From an uncultured Atopobium sp. (GTDB lineage: Bacteria > Actinomycetota > Coriobacteriia > Coriobacteriales > Atopobiaceae), in the NCBI GenBank assembly GCA_937926845.1, contig CALBBS010000204.1, forward strand, positions 1-6,856: 6,856 nucleotides of DNA, given 5' to 3'. Position 1 is the stretch's first letter, and every line of letters begins with the position of its first letter. This document shows, in pieces, positions 1 through 5,519 of the stretch. The notes under the pieces are model-generated. The model did no database searches. It saw only the letters and a list, made by a program, of their open reading frames with translations, and was not told the DNA's origin. The position numbers and the translations under genes were made by a program.

Positions 1-738
1 GCTGGAACTTGAAGAGCTAGAGCTGGAATCGTTAGAGGAGCTATCGTTAGACTCTGAGCTGTTAGAAGGAGTCTCACGAGTAACAGTCTCAATTGCATAA
101 GCAACGTTGTTGTTAGCAGATGCAGCCTCCTGAGCAGCAAGCTGAGCTTTTACCTCAGCATCAAGGGAGTCATAGTAAGCCTTAGCCTCTGCAACCTGGC
201 TCTGAAGACCATCTGCGGTGGTCTTCATTTCAGCGACCTGAGCCTGAAGGTTCTCCTGCTCAGCCTGAAGCTCAAGCTGCTGAGCCTGAAGCTGGTCACC
301 AAGAGCCTTGACGGTATTGATGGAGTCAGCCTCCTGCTTGCTGGTGCGGTCCATATAGTAGACGCGACTGACAAAGTCCTCTGGACTAGATGCTCCAAGG
401 AGGAAGTCCAAAGTCTCCTGTGGGCCTGCCTTATAAGCACTCTTCATTGCTGCAGAAAGGACAAGACGCTGCTTATTGAGCTGGTCTGTAGTCTCTGCAA
501 TCTGCTCCTGAACCTCACCAATTTTGTTGTTGGTGGCGTCAAGTGCATAGGTTTTCTCGTTAAGGTTATCCATGGCCTCTGCAAGAGCTGCACCAAGAGA
601 GTCTAACTGGGCAGATGCGGCCTCAAGATCGCTTTGTGGGTCTGCGAATAGCTTGGCTGGGGTAAGCAGCGTAGCAGCTACACCAAGACCTGCAAATAAG
701 AGAGCGTCTCGTCTTGTGAAAGATCGGCGCTGTGACAT
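1..738 (-). CDS. Secreted coiled-coil protein with Tat-type signal, probably PcsB/CwlO-like peptidoglycan hydrolase (N-terminal part)
   Basis: The reading frame opens with ATG at 738 and runs without a stop for 246 codons off the left edge, so the C-terminal end is missing. The start is fixed by AAGGAG five bases upstream. Residues 1-32 form a signal peptide with two arginine pairs (R4-R5 in RRSFT, R9-R10 in TRRDALLF), a hydrophobic stretch 12-26 and a likely cleavage site after LFA (32). Residues 35-205 are almost all predicted coiled coil. The stretch around 108-130 (TLDFLLGASSPEDFVSRVYY) resembles the conserved break in PcsB/CwlO N-terminal domains. Residues 225-246 are a Ser/Asn/Asp-rich linker. 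Family members usually end in a NlpC/P60 or CHAP hydrolase domain, or activate FtsEX-linked hydrolysis. That domain would lie outside the window, so the enzymatic role is inferred. A terminator and a 320-base leader separate it from apt, so it is probably transcribed on its own. Confidence 0.75.
   Translation of the reverse strand, partial: MSQRRSFTRRDALLFAGLGVAATLLTPAKLFADPQSDLEAASAQLDSLGAALAEAMDNLNEKTYALDATNNKIGEVQEQIAETTDQLNKQRLVLSAAMKSAYKAGPQETLDFLLGASSPEDFVSRVYYMDRTSKQEADSINTVKALGDQLQAQQLELQAEQENLQAQVAEMKTTADGLQSQVAEAKAYYDSLDAEVKAQLAAQEAASANNNVAYAIETVTRETPSNSSESNDSSSNDSSSSSSSSS
229..291 (-). repeat. Three tandem 21-base heptad units in the coiled coil
   Basis: A 12-base word (plus strand CTGAGCCTGAAG, or CTCAGCCTGAAG in the middle copy) begins at 238, 259 and 280, exactly 21 bases apart. 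Each unit encodes one heptad: LQAQQLE, LQAEQEN and LQAQVAE (residues 150-170). The spacing of seven codons shows that this is a coiled-coil repeat at DNA level, probably from recent duplication of a heptad, rather than a regulatory repeat. Confidence 0.7.
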
Positions 739-743
739 ATAAG

Positions 744-794
744 CTCCTTCCGCAAAGCACGAAATCAATTGGGCAACGTGTTGCTTTGCTTTGC
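744..794 (-). promoter_or_regulatory. Stem-loop abutting the ribosome binding site of the coiled-coil gene
   Basis: In the minus-strand transcript GCAAAGCA (794-787, with an overlapping second copy at 789-782) is the perfect complement of TGCTTTGC (759-752). The second arm ends one base before GGAAGGAG, the Shine-Dalgarno region (AAGGAG at 749-744). A smaller hairpin, GCAAC/GTTGC (784-780 and 777-773), can nest inside the outer stem if the upstream copy is used, but clashes if the downstream copy is used. The pairing is seen directly. A role in translation or mRNA stability is inferred. Confidence 0.4.
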
Positions 795-799
795 CATCT

Positions 800-832
800 A
801 GGATAGCTCATTTGATAAAAAATCAAAGTCAA
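800..832 (-). promoter_or_regulatory. Weak promoter candidate for the coiled-coil gene
   Basis: On the minus strand TTGACT (832-827) and the adjoining TTGATT (826-821) precede TATCCT (805-800). The spacing is 21 bases from the first and 15 from the second, so neither is ideal for a housekeeping sigma factor. The interval also carries the inverted repeat TTTGAT-n5-ATCAAA (811-827), which could be an operator or chance in AT-rich DNA. If used, the transcript would start at the base of the stem-loop next to the ribosome binding site. Confidence 0.25.
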
Positions 833-947
833 CTCGCCGATTTCTTAGCGAGAAACCCGTGTAAACAGGAAGCTACCCTATTGAGTATTTGAATAGTTTA
901 CCCCGAAAATGACATTTCATACAAATTCCAAAGACTATTTGTGCAGT

Positions 948-956
948 TATATAGCA
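948..956 (-). promoter_or_regulatory. Possible extended -10 element
   Basis: The minus strand reads TGCTATATA, which fits the TGn-TATAAT pattern of an extended -10 element. No good -35 hexamer lies 17 bases upstream. It would give a leader of about 200 bases containing all the inverted repeats of this region. It is an alternative to the candidate at 800-832. Confidence 0.2.
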
Positions 957-1059
957 TGGTGCGGGCAAATATCATTGCATAAATTTATCTTTGACCTGCA
1001 ATTATGGAGAAATTCTATGTATTGCAAACAAGTTTACTGTGATTAACAAAATGCTTATA

Positions 1060-1102
1060 TAAATAAGACAAATGGCTGACAAGCACGTAGTCTTGCCAGC
1101 CA
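1060..1102 (-). terminator. Intrinsic terminator after apt
   Basis: The minus strand has TGGCTGGCAAG (1102-1092), an eight-base loop, then CTTGTCAGCCA (1083-1073). This makes an 11-base-pair stem with one G-U pair. It is followed by TTTGTCTTATTT, a U-rich tail. It lies about 40 bases after the apt stop codon and closes the long minus-strand operon. Read on the plus strand, the stem is followed by AAAATTG, so it is not an obvious bidirectional terminator. Confidence 0.85.
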
Positions 1103-1143
1103 AAATTGTCAGGTTAAAGTAAGTCTGATGTAAGTGATTTAGC

Positions 1144-1677
1144 TTATTGAACCTTAATAAGGGTGTAGACCTCTTGGTCAAAGCACTTGCCAATAATCTC
1201 CCTTGGGTGCAGGTAGCAAAGCTCAAGCGCAAATGCAAAGCCAGCCACTTTTGCACCGGCCTTCTCGGCAAGTTGAGCACAAGCAACGCAGGTGCCGCCA
1301 GTAGCAACCAGGTCATCAGCAATAAGAACAACGTCGTCTGGGGTAAGAGCATCGGTGTGAATTTGAAGCTCGCTGGTACCGTACTCCAGGTCATAAGCCT
1401 GTGCGTAGACCTCACGAGGCAGTTTGCCTGGCTTACGAGCAGGAACAAAGCCTGCGCCCAGTTTGTAAGCTACAGGGGTTCCAACAAGAAAACCACGAGC
1501 CTCAGCACCAATAACCTTGGTGATTCCTGCATCAGCAAAGTGCTCTGCAATGTCATCAACAACTGCGTGGAAGCACTCAGGATCTTTAAAAAGTGGAGTT
1601 ACATCTTTAAAGATAACGCCTGGCTCTGGATAATCAGGAATGCTAATGATATGACTCTCATAATCATACGTAGACAC
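1144..1677 (-). CDS. apt: Adenine phosphoribosyltransferase
   Basis: The 177-residue product converts adenine and PRPP to AMP and pyrophosphate in the cytoplasm (purine salvage). It has the full type I phosphoribosyltransferase pattern: the early FPDYP-like stretch (IPDYPEPGVIFKDVTPL, 13-29), GAEARGFLVGTPVA (57-70), FVPARKPGKLP (77-87), the YDLEYGT segment (95-101) and the PRPP loop VLIADDLVATGGT (117-129). Its length is normal for Apt. The start is GTG at 1677, supported by GAGG five bases upstream; no in-frame ATG fits. It lies 51 bases after the MerR gene and is the last gene before the terminator, so it is probably co-transcribed with the regulators. A promoter of its own in the AT-rich 51-base gap cannot be excluded. 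Confidence 0.96.
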   Translation of the reverse strand: MSTYDYESHIISIPDYPEPGVIFKDVTPLFKDPECFHAVVDDIAEHFADAGITKVIGAEARGFLVGTPVAYKLGAGFVPARKPGKLPREVYAQAYDLEYGTSELQIHTDALTPDDVVLIADDLVATGGTCVACAQLAEKAGAKVAGFAFALELCYLHPREIIGKCFDQEVYTLIKVQ

Positions 1678-1682
1678 AATGT

Positions 1683-1686
1683 CCTC
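1683..1686 (-). promoter_or_regulatory. Ribosome binding site that fixes the GTG start of apt
   Basis: GAGG on the minus strand, five bases before the GTG at 1677. No other start codon in this frame has a comparable site, so it decides the start of apt. Confidence 0.6.
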
Positions 1687-1690
1687 ACAT

Positions 1691-1706
1691 TCAAAATCAA
1701 AATCAA
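1691..1706 (-). repeat. Short TTTTGA direct repeat between the MerR gene and apt
   Basis: The minus strand reads TTGATTTTGATTTTGA, two and a half copies of a six-base unit, just upstream of the apt ribosome binding site. It may be simple AT-rich sequence. It is recorded because it lies in the only spacer between a regulator gene and the following gene, where an operator could lie. Confidence 0.35.
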
Positions 1707-1728
1707 TGAATAGTTATATATACCTAGA

Positions 1729-2592
1729 TTACTCGTCTAGATGCATATCCTTAAAAGATTCACGAACTAATTTAGTGATAAGTTCATTTCTAACCGCATT
1801 GGTGAGGCCTAACATGCGGGTCAGAGCAGCCATAAACTTCTGACGAGTCTCGTCAGTATGGTCAACTTCAACTCCCCCGCCTTTTTTAGCGTATACGACA
1901 AGCGACTTGGCAAACATACTAGATTCTCGGTTTGCAGCCATAACGTATTGACGCAGGTTCTTGGGCTCAAAACCAAAGTGACGAAGTTCACTACAAAGGC
2001 GAATCAGTGTAAGGTCCTTGCCATCTACAAGGTCTCTACCATGAGGAGAGCGCTTTAAAGCAATAACGCCTGCTTCGGAAAGCTGACGAACAAAGCCTAC
2101 AGAGCATCCCACAATTTCTGGGATGCGATCAATAGCGTGATATTTCTGAACTACCTCAGGGTCATCTACAGGTACCACAATAGCATCAGCATGCGTGGCA
2201 CCAAGAATTGCTTGAGACACTTGCTTTCCATCAAGCTGAGGTTGAGCCTGGCGAGAAGAACTTTGATCTTCAGGTGCAGCCTGAGCCTCAGCTCCAGTTG
2301 CCTCATCAGTCTGAACTTTGACCTGTTGTTCAGCTTCAGGGTTTTTATCTTGCCTATCAAGCTCTTCTCTAATAACTGAGAGTGGCATAAAACGGCTTTT
2401 TTGCAGATATAGAATAGTCTCAAGTCGCTTAACGTCTTTTTGGGAATACAGACGATAGCCACCAGCAGTTCTGGTAGGAGTAAGCAAGCCTTCATCCTGC
2501 AGATACCTGACTTTAGAAACACTCAAGTCAGGATAGAGAGTCTGTAATTTCTTGACTACTTTACCAATGGTAAGAAAGCCTGAATCAGCCAT
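1729..2592 (-). CDS. MerR-family regulator, FtsR/Rv1828-like, with two winged-helix domains
   Basis: The product has 287 residues. Residues 7-76 are a MerR DNA-binding domain (LTIGKVVKKL, then SKVRYLQDEGLLTPTRTAGG and YRLYSQKDVKRL). Residues 80-150 are a Gln/Ala/Glu-rich linker. Residues 152-220 form a second winged-helix-like unit (IPEIVGCSVGFVRQLSEAGV, then LIRLCSELRHFGFEPKNLRQ), followed by a helical tail to 283. This layout matches Mycobacterium Rv1828 and corynebacterial FtsR, the latter described as a regulator of ftsZ. No cysteine pattern for metal sensing is seen. The ATG at 2592 has AAAGGA seven bases upstream. It starts 17 bases after the FHA gene, the same pairing as garA-Rv1828. 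Its control of cell division here is inferred from the family. The linker is longer than expected and poorly conserved in character. Confidence 0.85.
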   Translation of the reverse strand: MADSGFLTIGKVVKKLQTLYPDLSVSKVRYLQDEGLLTPTRTAGGYRLYSQKDVKRLETILYLQKSRFMPLSVIREELDRQDKNPEAEQQVKVQTDEATGAEAQAAPEDQSSSRQAQPQLDGKQVSQAILGATHADAIVVPVDDPEVVQKYHAIDRIPEIVGCSVGFVRQLSEAGVIALKRSPHGRDLVDGKDLTLIRLCSELRHFGFEPKNLRQYVMAANRESSMFAKSLVVYAKKGGGVEVDHTDETRQKFMAALTRMLGLTNAVRNELITKLVRESFKDMHLDE

Positions 2593-2609
2593 AAAGCTAT
2601 CCTTTAACC

Positions 2610-3026
2610 TTAAGCTGAAACTCTGCTGGTATGGAAGACCATGCGGAAGGTGCCAATCTGAATAGTTGAACCATCGCGCAAGGTAGCCTTGTTAATAATG
2701 GCGCCATCGACCCAAGTACCATTGAGAGAATCAAGGTCTTCAATAGTTGCATAACCAAGAGCAAGATTAGAGAGATCGATGGTGGCATGATTTCTGGAAA
2801 CTGTCATGTCGTTCAAGAAAACACTGCTCTTTGGATCTCTGCCAAGAGAGATTTGAGGTAGATTAAGCTCAAAAGTCTGACCAGTCTGTGGTCCCTTAAC
2901 AATAGTAAGGACAGGATGAGCAGGCTTTTGTTGAGCCATAAGATCTGGAACCGTAGCGTCAGCTGATGGCATGCGGAAAATCTCTGTTGAGTCTGGTGAC
3001 TGCTGTTTGATGTCGTCAGTTGACAT
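2610..3026 (-). CDS. FHA-domain protein, GarA/OdhI-like
   Basis: The product has 138 residues. Residues 39-133 form a forkhead-associated domain with the phosphothreonine-binding set: G62-R63, S77-R78, H80 and N102-G103 (SLGRDP, TVSRNHA, DSLNGTWV). The N-terminal tail (1-38) holds STEIFR at 13-18, which lines up with TTSVFR of mycobacterial GarA. There the two threonines are phosphorylated by PknG and PknB, and the FHA domain then folds onto its own tail and stops inhibiting 2-oxoglutarate and glutamate enzymes. Here the first acceptor is Ser13 and the second Thr14. AAGGAGA four bases before the ATG at 3026 fixes the start. It lies 38 bases after ridA and 17 before the MerR gene. Whether it controls central metabolism in this organism is unknown. 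Confidence 0.87.
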   Translation of the reverse strand: MSTDDIKQQSPDSTEIFRMPSADATVPDLMAQQKPAHPVLTIVKGPQTGQTFELNLPQISLGRDPKSSVFLNDMTVSRNHATIDLSNLALGYATIEDLDSLNGTWVDGAIINKATLRDGSTIQIGTFRMVFHTSRVSA

Positions 3027-3064
3027 GGTTTCTCCTTAATTTGGTTACATGATAATAATAGCGC

Positions 3065-3445
3065 TTAACGACAAGCAATGCAGTCCATTTCGATGAGCGC
3101 ACCAAGAGGCAACGCAGAAACCTCAACAACTGCTCTGCCAGGTGCAGGAAGAACAAAGTACTGCCTATAAATCTCGTTTACCTTAGGCAAATCATTGATA
3201 TCAGCAAGGTAGATAGTTGTCTGAGCTACATCAGAGAGCGTGCATCCTGCCTCTGCAAGGATTGACTGAGCAAGATGTATGACACGAGCAGTCTGATCTT
3301 CAATTCCTCCGTCTATTAGCTTCTTTGGGTCTTCTGCAGAAACCGCAATTTGACCAGTTACAAATACCAATCTACCTGCAGTAGTACCCTGAGAGTATGG
3401 TCCCATAGGAGCTGGAACGCCTACCGCATTAATCGCATATTTCAT
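3065..3445 (-). CDS. ridA: RidA family enamine/imine deaminase
   Basis: The 126-residue product has the usual RidA length and pattern: a start resembling the family (APMGPYSQG, 12-20), VFVTGQIAV (27-35), a central helix with ILAEAG (62-67), LADINDLPKVNEIY (80-93), then GRAVVEVSALP (103-113) and IEMDCIA (118-124). Arg104, Tyr17 and Glu119 correspond to the substrate-binding residues of the active RidA subfamily (Arg105 and Glu120 in E. coli). The enzyme hydrolyses 2-aminoacrylate and related imines released by PLP enzymes, giving the keto acid and ammonia. The ATG at 3445 overlaps the TGA of the upstream GcvT-like gene by four bases (ATGA), with AAGGGGTGAT upstream as a near-consensus ribosome binding site. 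An unusual detail is a CxxC pair (C122, C125) at the extreme C-terminus. Confidence 0.92.
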   Translation of the reverse strand: MKYAINAVGVPAPMGPYSQGTTAGRLVFVTGQIAVSAEDPKKLIDGGIEDQTARVIHLAQSILAEAGCTLSDVAQTTIYLADINDLPKVNEIYRQYFVLPAPGRAVVEVSALPLGALIEMDCIACR

Positions 3446-4284
3446 AGAAGATCACCCCTTGCGCCAATGAAATCATCAGAGGCTCTAAGTAAATCCCAAC
3501 CCTCAAGTTTATCTTTAGCTACTACTACTTTAGTGTTACTTGCAAGTTCTGAAAACCATGGAAGATATGTTTTTAGACCTTCAATGAGCTGCTTATAGCC
3601 AAGAGGATGAACTGTCTCAAAAGAAAGCAGGCTCCTATATAGAATTACCGTATGCACTGGAGGAACCATAACCAGATAGGCGGGAACTTTCTTGGTTGAA
3701 ACATTGGCCACAAGAGCAGGGATTGTTTGGTCAAGCATAAGATTGTAAAGCTTTGAGTCTTCTGGAAGCTTCTGTTCTCCCAGGTAGTCCATAAGGACCT
3801 TCTTGGCCTTTTTACCAGCAAGAAGAAGTGGAGTAAGCAGCGGAGTTGCATCTTCCAAAGACACTTCTGCATAAGGAGCTACACCGTTTTGCTCGACTGA
3901 CGCAATGATAGAAAGCCACTCGTCTAGAACAAGAGAGCGCTCAGATGCATCAAGTACCACGTACTCGTTTTGACCAGAGCGCGCGAGAAGACCGATGGAA
4001 GACAAAGATCCGTCCCCCGTAAGTGCACACTCAAATGAAGTCTCTCCTACCTCAAGCTGTTTACCTGCAAAGACAGCTTCCACAAAATTTTGAGATGATG
4101 AACCACTCACCAGCGTGTAGCCGATACCACTCAGGTCAATAAGAGCGCAATCTTTCAGAGCTTCCTCAAGGGGTTTTTCGCCATAAAAAGATTGGGCTAA
4201 GTTGAAGCCTGCAGTTGAGGTTGAGAATTGTGCGCCAAGATACTCAAGTTCGGTATGAAGGATAGAGCGTTTCTGCTCAGACAT
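3442..4284 (-). CDS. GcvT/YgfZ-superfamily folate-fold protein, single domain, degenerate
   Basis: The product has 280 residues. From the N-terminus it follows glycine-cleavage T-protein: an early LGAQF block (16-20), CALIDLSGIGYTLVSG (46-61), a QNFVEAVF helix, ETSFECALTGDGSLSSIGLL (81-100), VPPVHTVILYRSLL (207-220), HPLGYKQLIEGL (226-237), and a terminal DDFIGARGDLL (270-280) like the DFIGREAL motif. It stops there, so the C-terminal barrel of GcvT (usually about 365 residues in all) is absent. The folate-binding aspartate pair of GcvT (Asp101 in E. coli) is replaced by Ser95-Ser96. The YgfZ motif KGCYxGQ is also absent. A true aminomethyltransferase role is therefore unlikely. The start overlaps the carboxypeptidase stop (TAATG) and the end overlaps ridA (ATGA), so translation of the three genes is probably coupled. 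GGGAG lies six bases before the ATG. Confidence 0.75.
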   Translation of the reverse strand: MSEQKRSILHTELEYLGAQFSTSTAGFNLAQSFYGEKPLEEALKDCALIDLSGIGYTLVSGSSSQNFVEAVFAGKQLEVGETSFECALTGDGSLSSIGLLARSGQNEYVVLDASERSLVLDEWLSIIASVEQNGVAPYAEVSLEDATPLLTPLLLAGKKAKKVLMDYLGEQKLPEDSKLYNLMLDQTIPALVANVSTKKVPAYLVMVPPVHTVILYRSLLSFETVHPLGYKQLIEGLKTYLPWFSELASNTKVVVAKDKLEGWDLLRASDDFIGARGDLL

Positions 4285-5507
4285 TAGTTTCTCCCAAAGA
4301 GATACGGAGCAACCGAATACAGGTCAAAGAGGTTGTAGGCCGGAATAGTCCACAACGTAAGATGTGCCTGGGTAATGGTGGTGCCAACCTGCGCGGAATC
4401 TTGGGACCAGTCAGTTGAAGAAATCAGCTGGTTGTTAGCTACTGGATAGTTGGGAGAAAGCATGGAGGTCTGGTAGGTGAAGTCTTTAGAGCCAGGCCAT
4501 GCCATATACGTGGTAGAAGTTGATGGTTTAACCACTGCAGAGAGCAAGAAGTTGTCCTCGCTCGTACGAATCTGCACAATCTGGTCAGTTCGCTGAATGA
4601 TCACACGATTGTAATTGCGATAAGCCCAGTTCATCAGAATAGCAGTATCGTCAAAACGACCTTGTGTAGTCTCGCAACCAAGCACACAGGTATAAAGCGT
4701 AATGTTCCCGCGCTTGGAAGCTCCCAAGAAGGCAGTACCAGAGTCTTCTGCGCCTGTTTTAATGCCGAGAAGACCTCGGTAGGTGTCCATAAGGTCATCG
4801 GTTGAGTGGAACGTGCGCTGCTCCCCTCCTACCGTTGTAGTGTATGACCTGGTATGTACAGCGCTTGCGATAAGTGGATAGTGCTCGCGTGCATAACGAC
4901 CCATCAGAGCAAGGTCTCGCGCGGTTGAATAGTGACCATCAGCATCTAAGCCGTGAGGATTCTGGAACTGCGTGTGTGTCATGCCTATCTCAGCAGCCTT
5001 TTTGTTCATTTGGTCAACAAAGGCCTGTTGAGAGCCAGATACGTTGATAGCAATGTTATAAGCTGCGTCATTTGCGGAATACACCAGCATCATCATAATG
5101 AGCTGTCTGAGTGTAGGCGTATCGTCCGAGGTCAAACCGGCAACTTGTGAACCCTCTTCAAGATCTGGAACTGTGATTTTACATGGCTCATCAAGATTAA
5201 CGCCAGAATCAAGCGCAACAATTGCAGTCATAACCTTAGTAATGGAAGCCATAGGAAGCTCTTGATCTGGATTTTTGCTCCAGAGGACGTTTCCCTGAGC
5301 ATCGGTGACAATGGCAGCAGTTGCCTCAGTAAGTTTTGGCTCATCTGTTACGGAAGTCTTGTTAGAAGAGGTATTTTCTGCCAGAGCCGTAGTTGCAGGA
5401 GCAACAGGAGCAGCTAGAACAAATACAAGTAGCACGCTTACAAGAAAAGCCAGCATCTTATGAGAGAACTGGCGCAAAGATACATGGTTGTGCTGAAGGA
5501 AAGTCAT
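4284..5507 (-). CDS. Secreted D-alanyl-D-alanine carboxypeptidase (S11 family, low-molecular-weight PBP)
   Basis: The 407-residue product trims the terminal D-Ala from peptidoglycan pentapeptides outside the membrane. The active-site motifs are all present: Ser88-Ile-Thr-Lys91 (SxxK), Ser144-Ala-Asn146 (SxN) and Lys250-Thr-Gly252 (KTG). A signal peptide covers about residues 16-43 (hydrophobic LAFLVSVLLVFVLAAP, likely cleavage after TTALA). After the catalytic domain, about 110 beta-rich residues resemble the PBP5 C-terminal domain; the aromatic end (LFDLYSVAPYLFGRN) may contact the membrane. I chose ATG at 5507 because AGG lies six bases upstream; a TTG at 5513 would add two residues but touches that site. 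It begins 12 bases after pgsA and its TAA overlaps the next ATG by one base. DacA/DacF-like; I cannot tell which symbol applies. Confidence 0.93.
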   Translation of the reverse strand: MTFLQHNHVSLRQFSHKMLAFLVSVLLVFVLAAPVAPATTALAENTSSNKTSVTDEPKLTEATAAIVTDAQGNVLWSKNPDQELPMASITKVMTAIVALDSGVNLDEPCKITVPDLEEGSQVAGLTSDDTPTLRQLIMMMLVYSANDAAYNIAINVSGSQQAFVDQMNKKAAEIGMTHTQFQNPHGLDADGHYSTARDLALMGRYAREHYPLIASAVHTRSYTTTVGGEQRTFHSTDDLMDTYRGLLGIKTGAEDSGTAFLGASKRGNITLYTCVLGCETTQGRFDDTAILMNWAYRNYNRVIIQRTDQIVQIRTSEDNFLLSAVVKPSTSTTYMAWPGSKDFTYQTSMLSPNYPVANNQLISSTDWSQDSAQVGTTITQAHLTLWTIPAYNLFDLYSVAPYLFGRN

Positions 5508-5519
5508 AAACAACCTAAC

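Larger units (their letters stand above)
739..1059 (-). other. AT-rich non-coding leader upstream of the coiled-coil gene
   Basis: These 320 bases between the apt terminator and the ATG at 738 hold no convincing gene on either strand. They contain several small inverted repeats: GTAAAC/GTTTAC at 861-866/896-901, CTCGC/GCGAG at 833-837/848-852, TTTGAT/ATCAAA at 811-816/822-827, and a larger structure just before the ribosome binding site. Two weak promoter candidates lie within it. I looked for the conserved blocks of the ydaO (c-di-AMP) riboswitch, which often precedes actinobacterial cell-wall hydrolase genes, and did not see them. The promoter of the coiled-coil gene should lie in this interval. 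Confidence 0.6.

Noticed and set aside
739..1059. ydaO-type c-di-AMP riboswitch before a cell-wall hydrolase gene
   Set aside because: The GGGGGA/CCC-type conserved blocks of the class are absent and the region is AT-rich with short stems only.
1147..1713. A long plus-strand open frame (188 codons) opposite apt
   Set aside because: It lies antisense to the clear apt gene, has no family resemblance and no ribosome binding site; it is a shadow of the apt codons.
3049..3078. Promoter directly before the FHA gene (TTGCTT, 18 bases, TATCAT on the minus strand)
   Set aside because: Both hexamers are weak and the 38-base gap fits read-through from ridA; a secondary promoter remains possible but is not supported.
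3442..4284. Frameshifted full-length gcvT with its C-terminal half in another frame
   Set aside because: ridA begins four bases before the stop codon, leaving no room for a C-terminal barrel in any frame.
5508..5513. TTG 5513 as the carboxypeptidase start
   Set aside because: It touches the AGG that serves as ribosome binding site; ATG 5507 has proper spacing.
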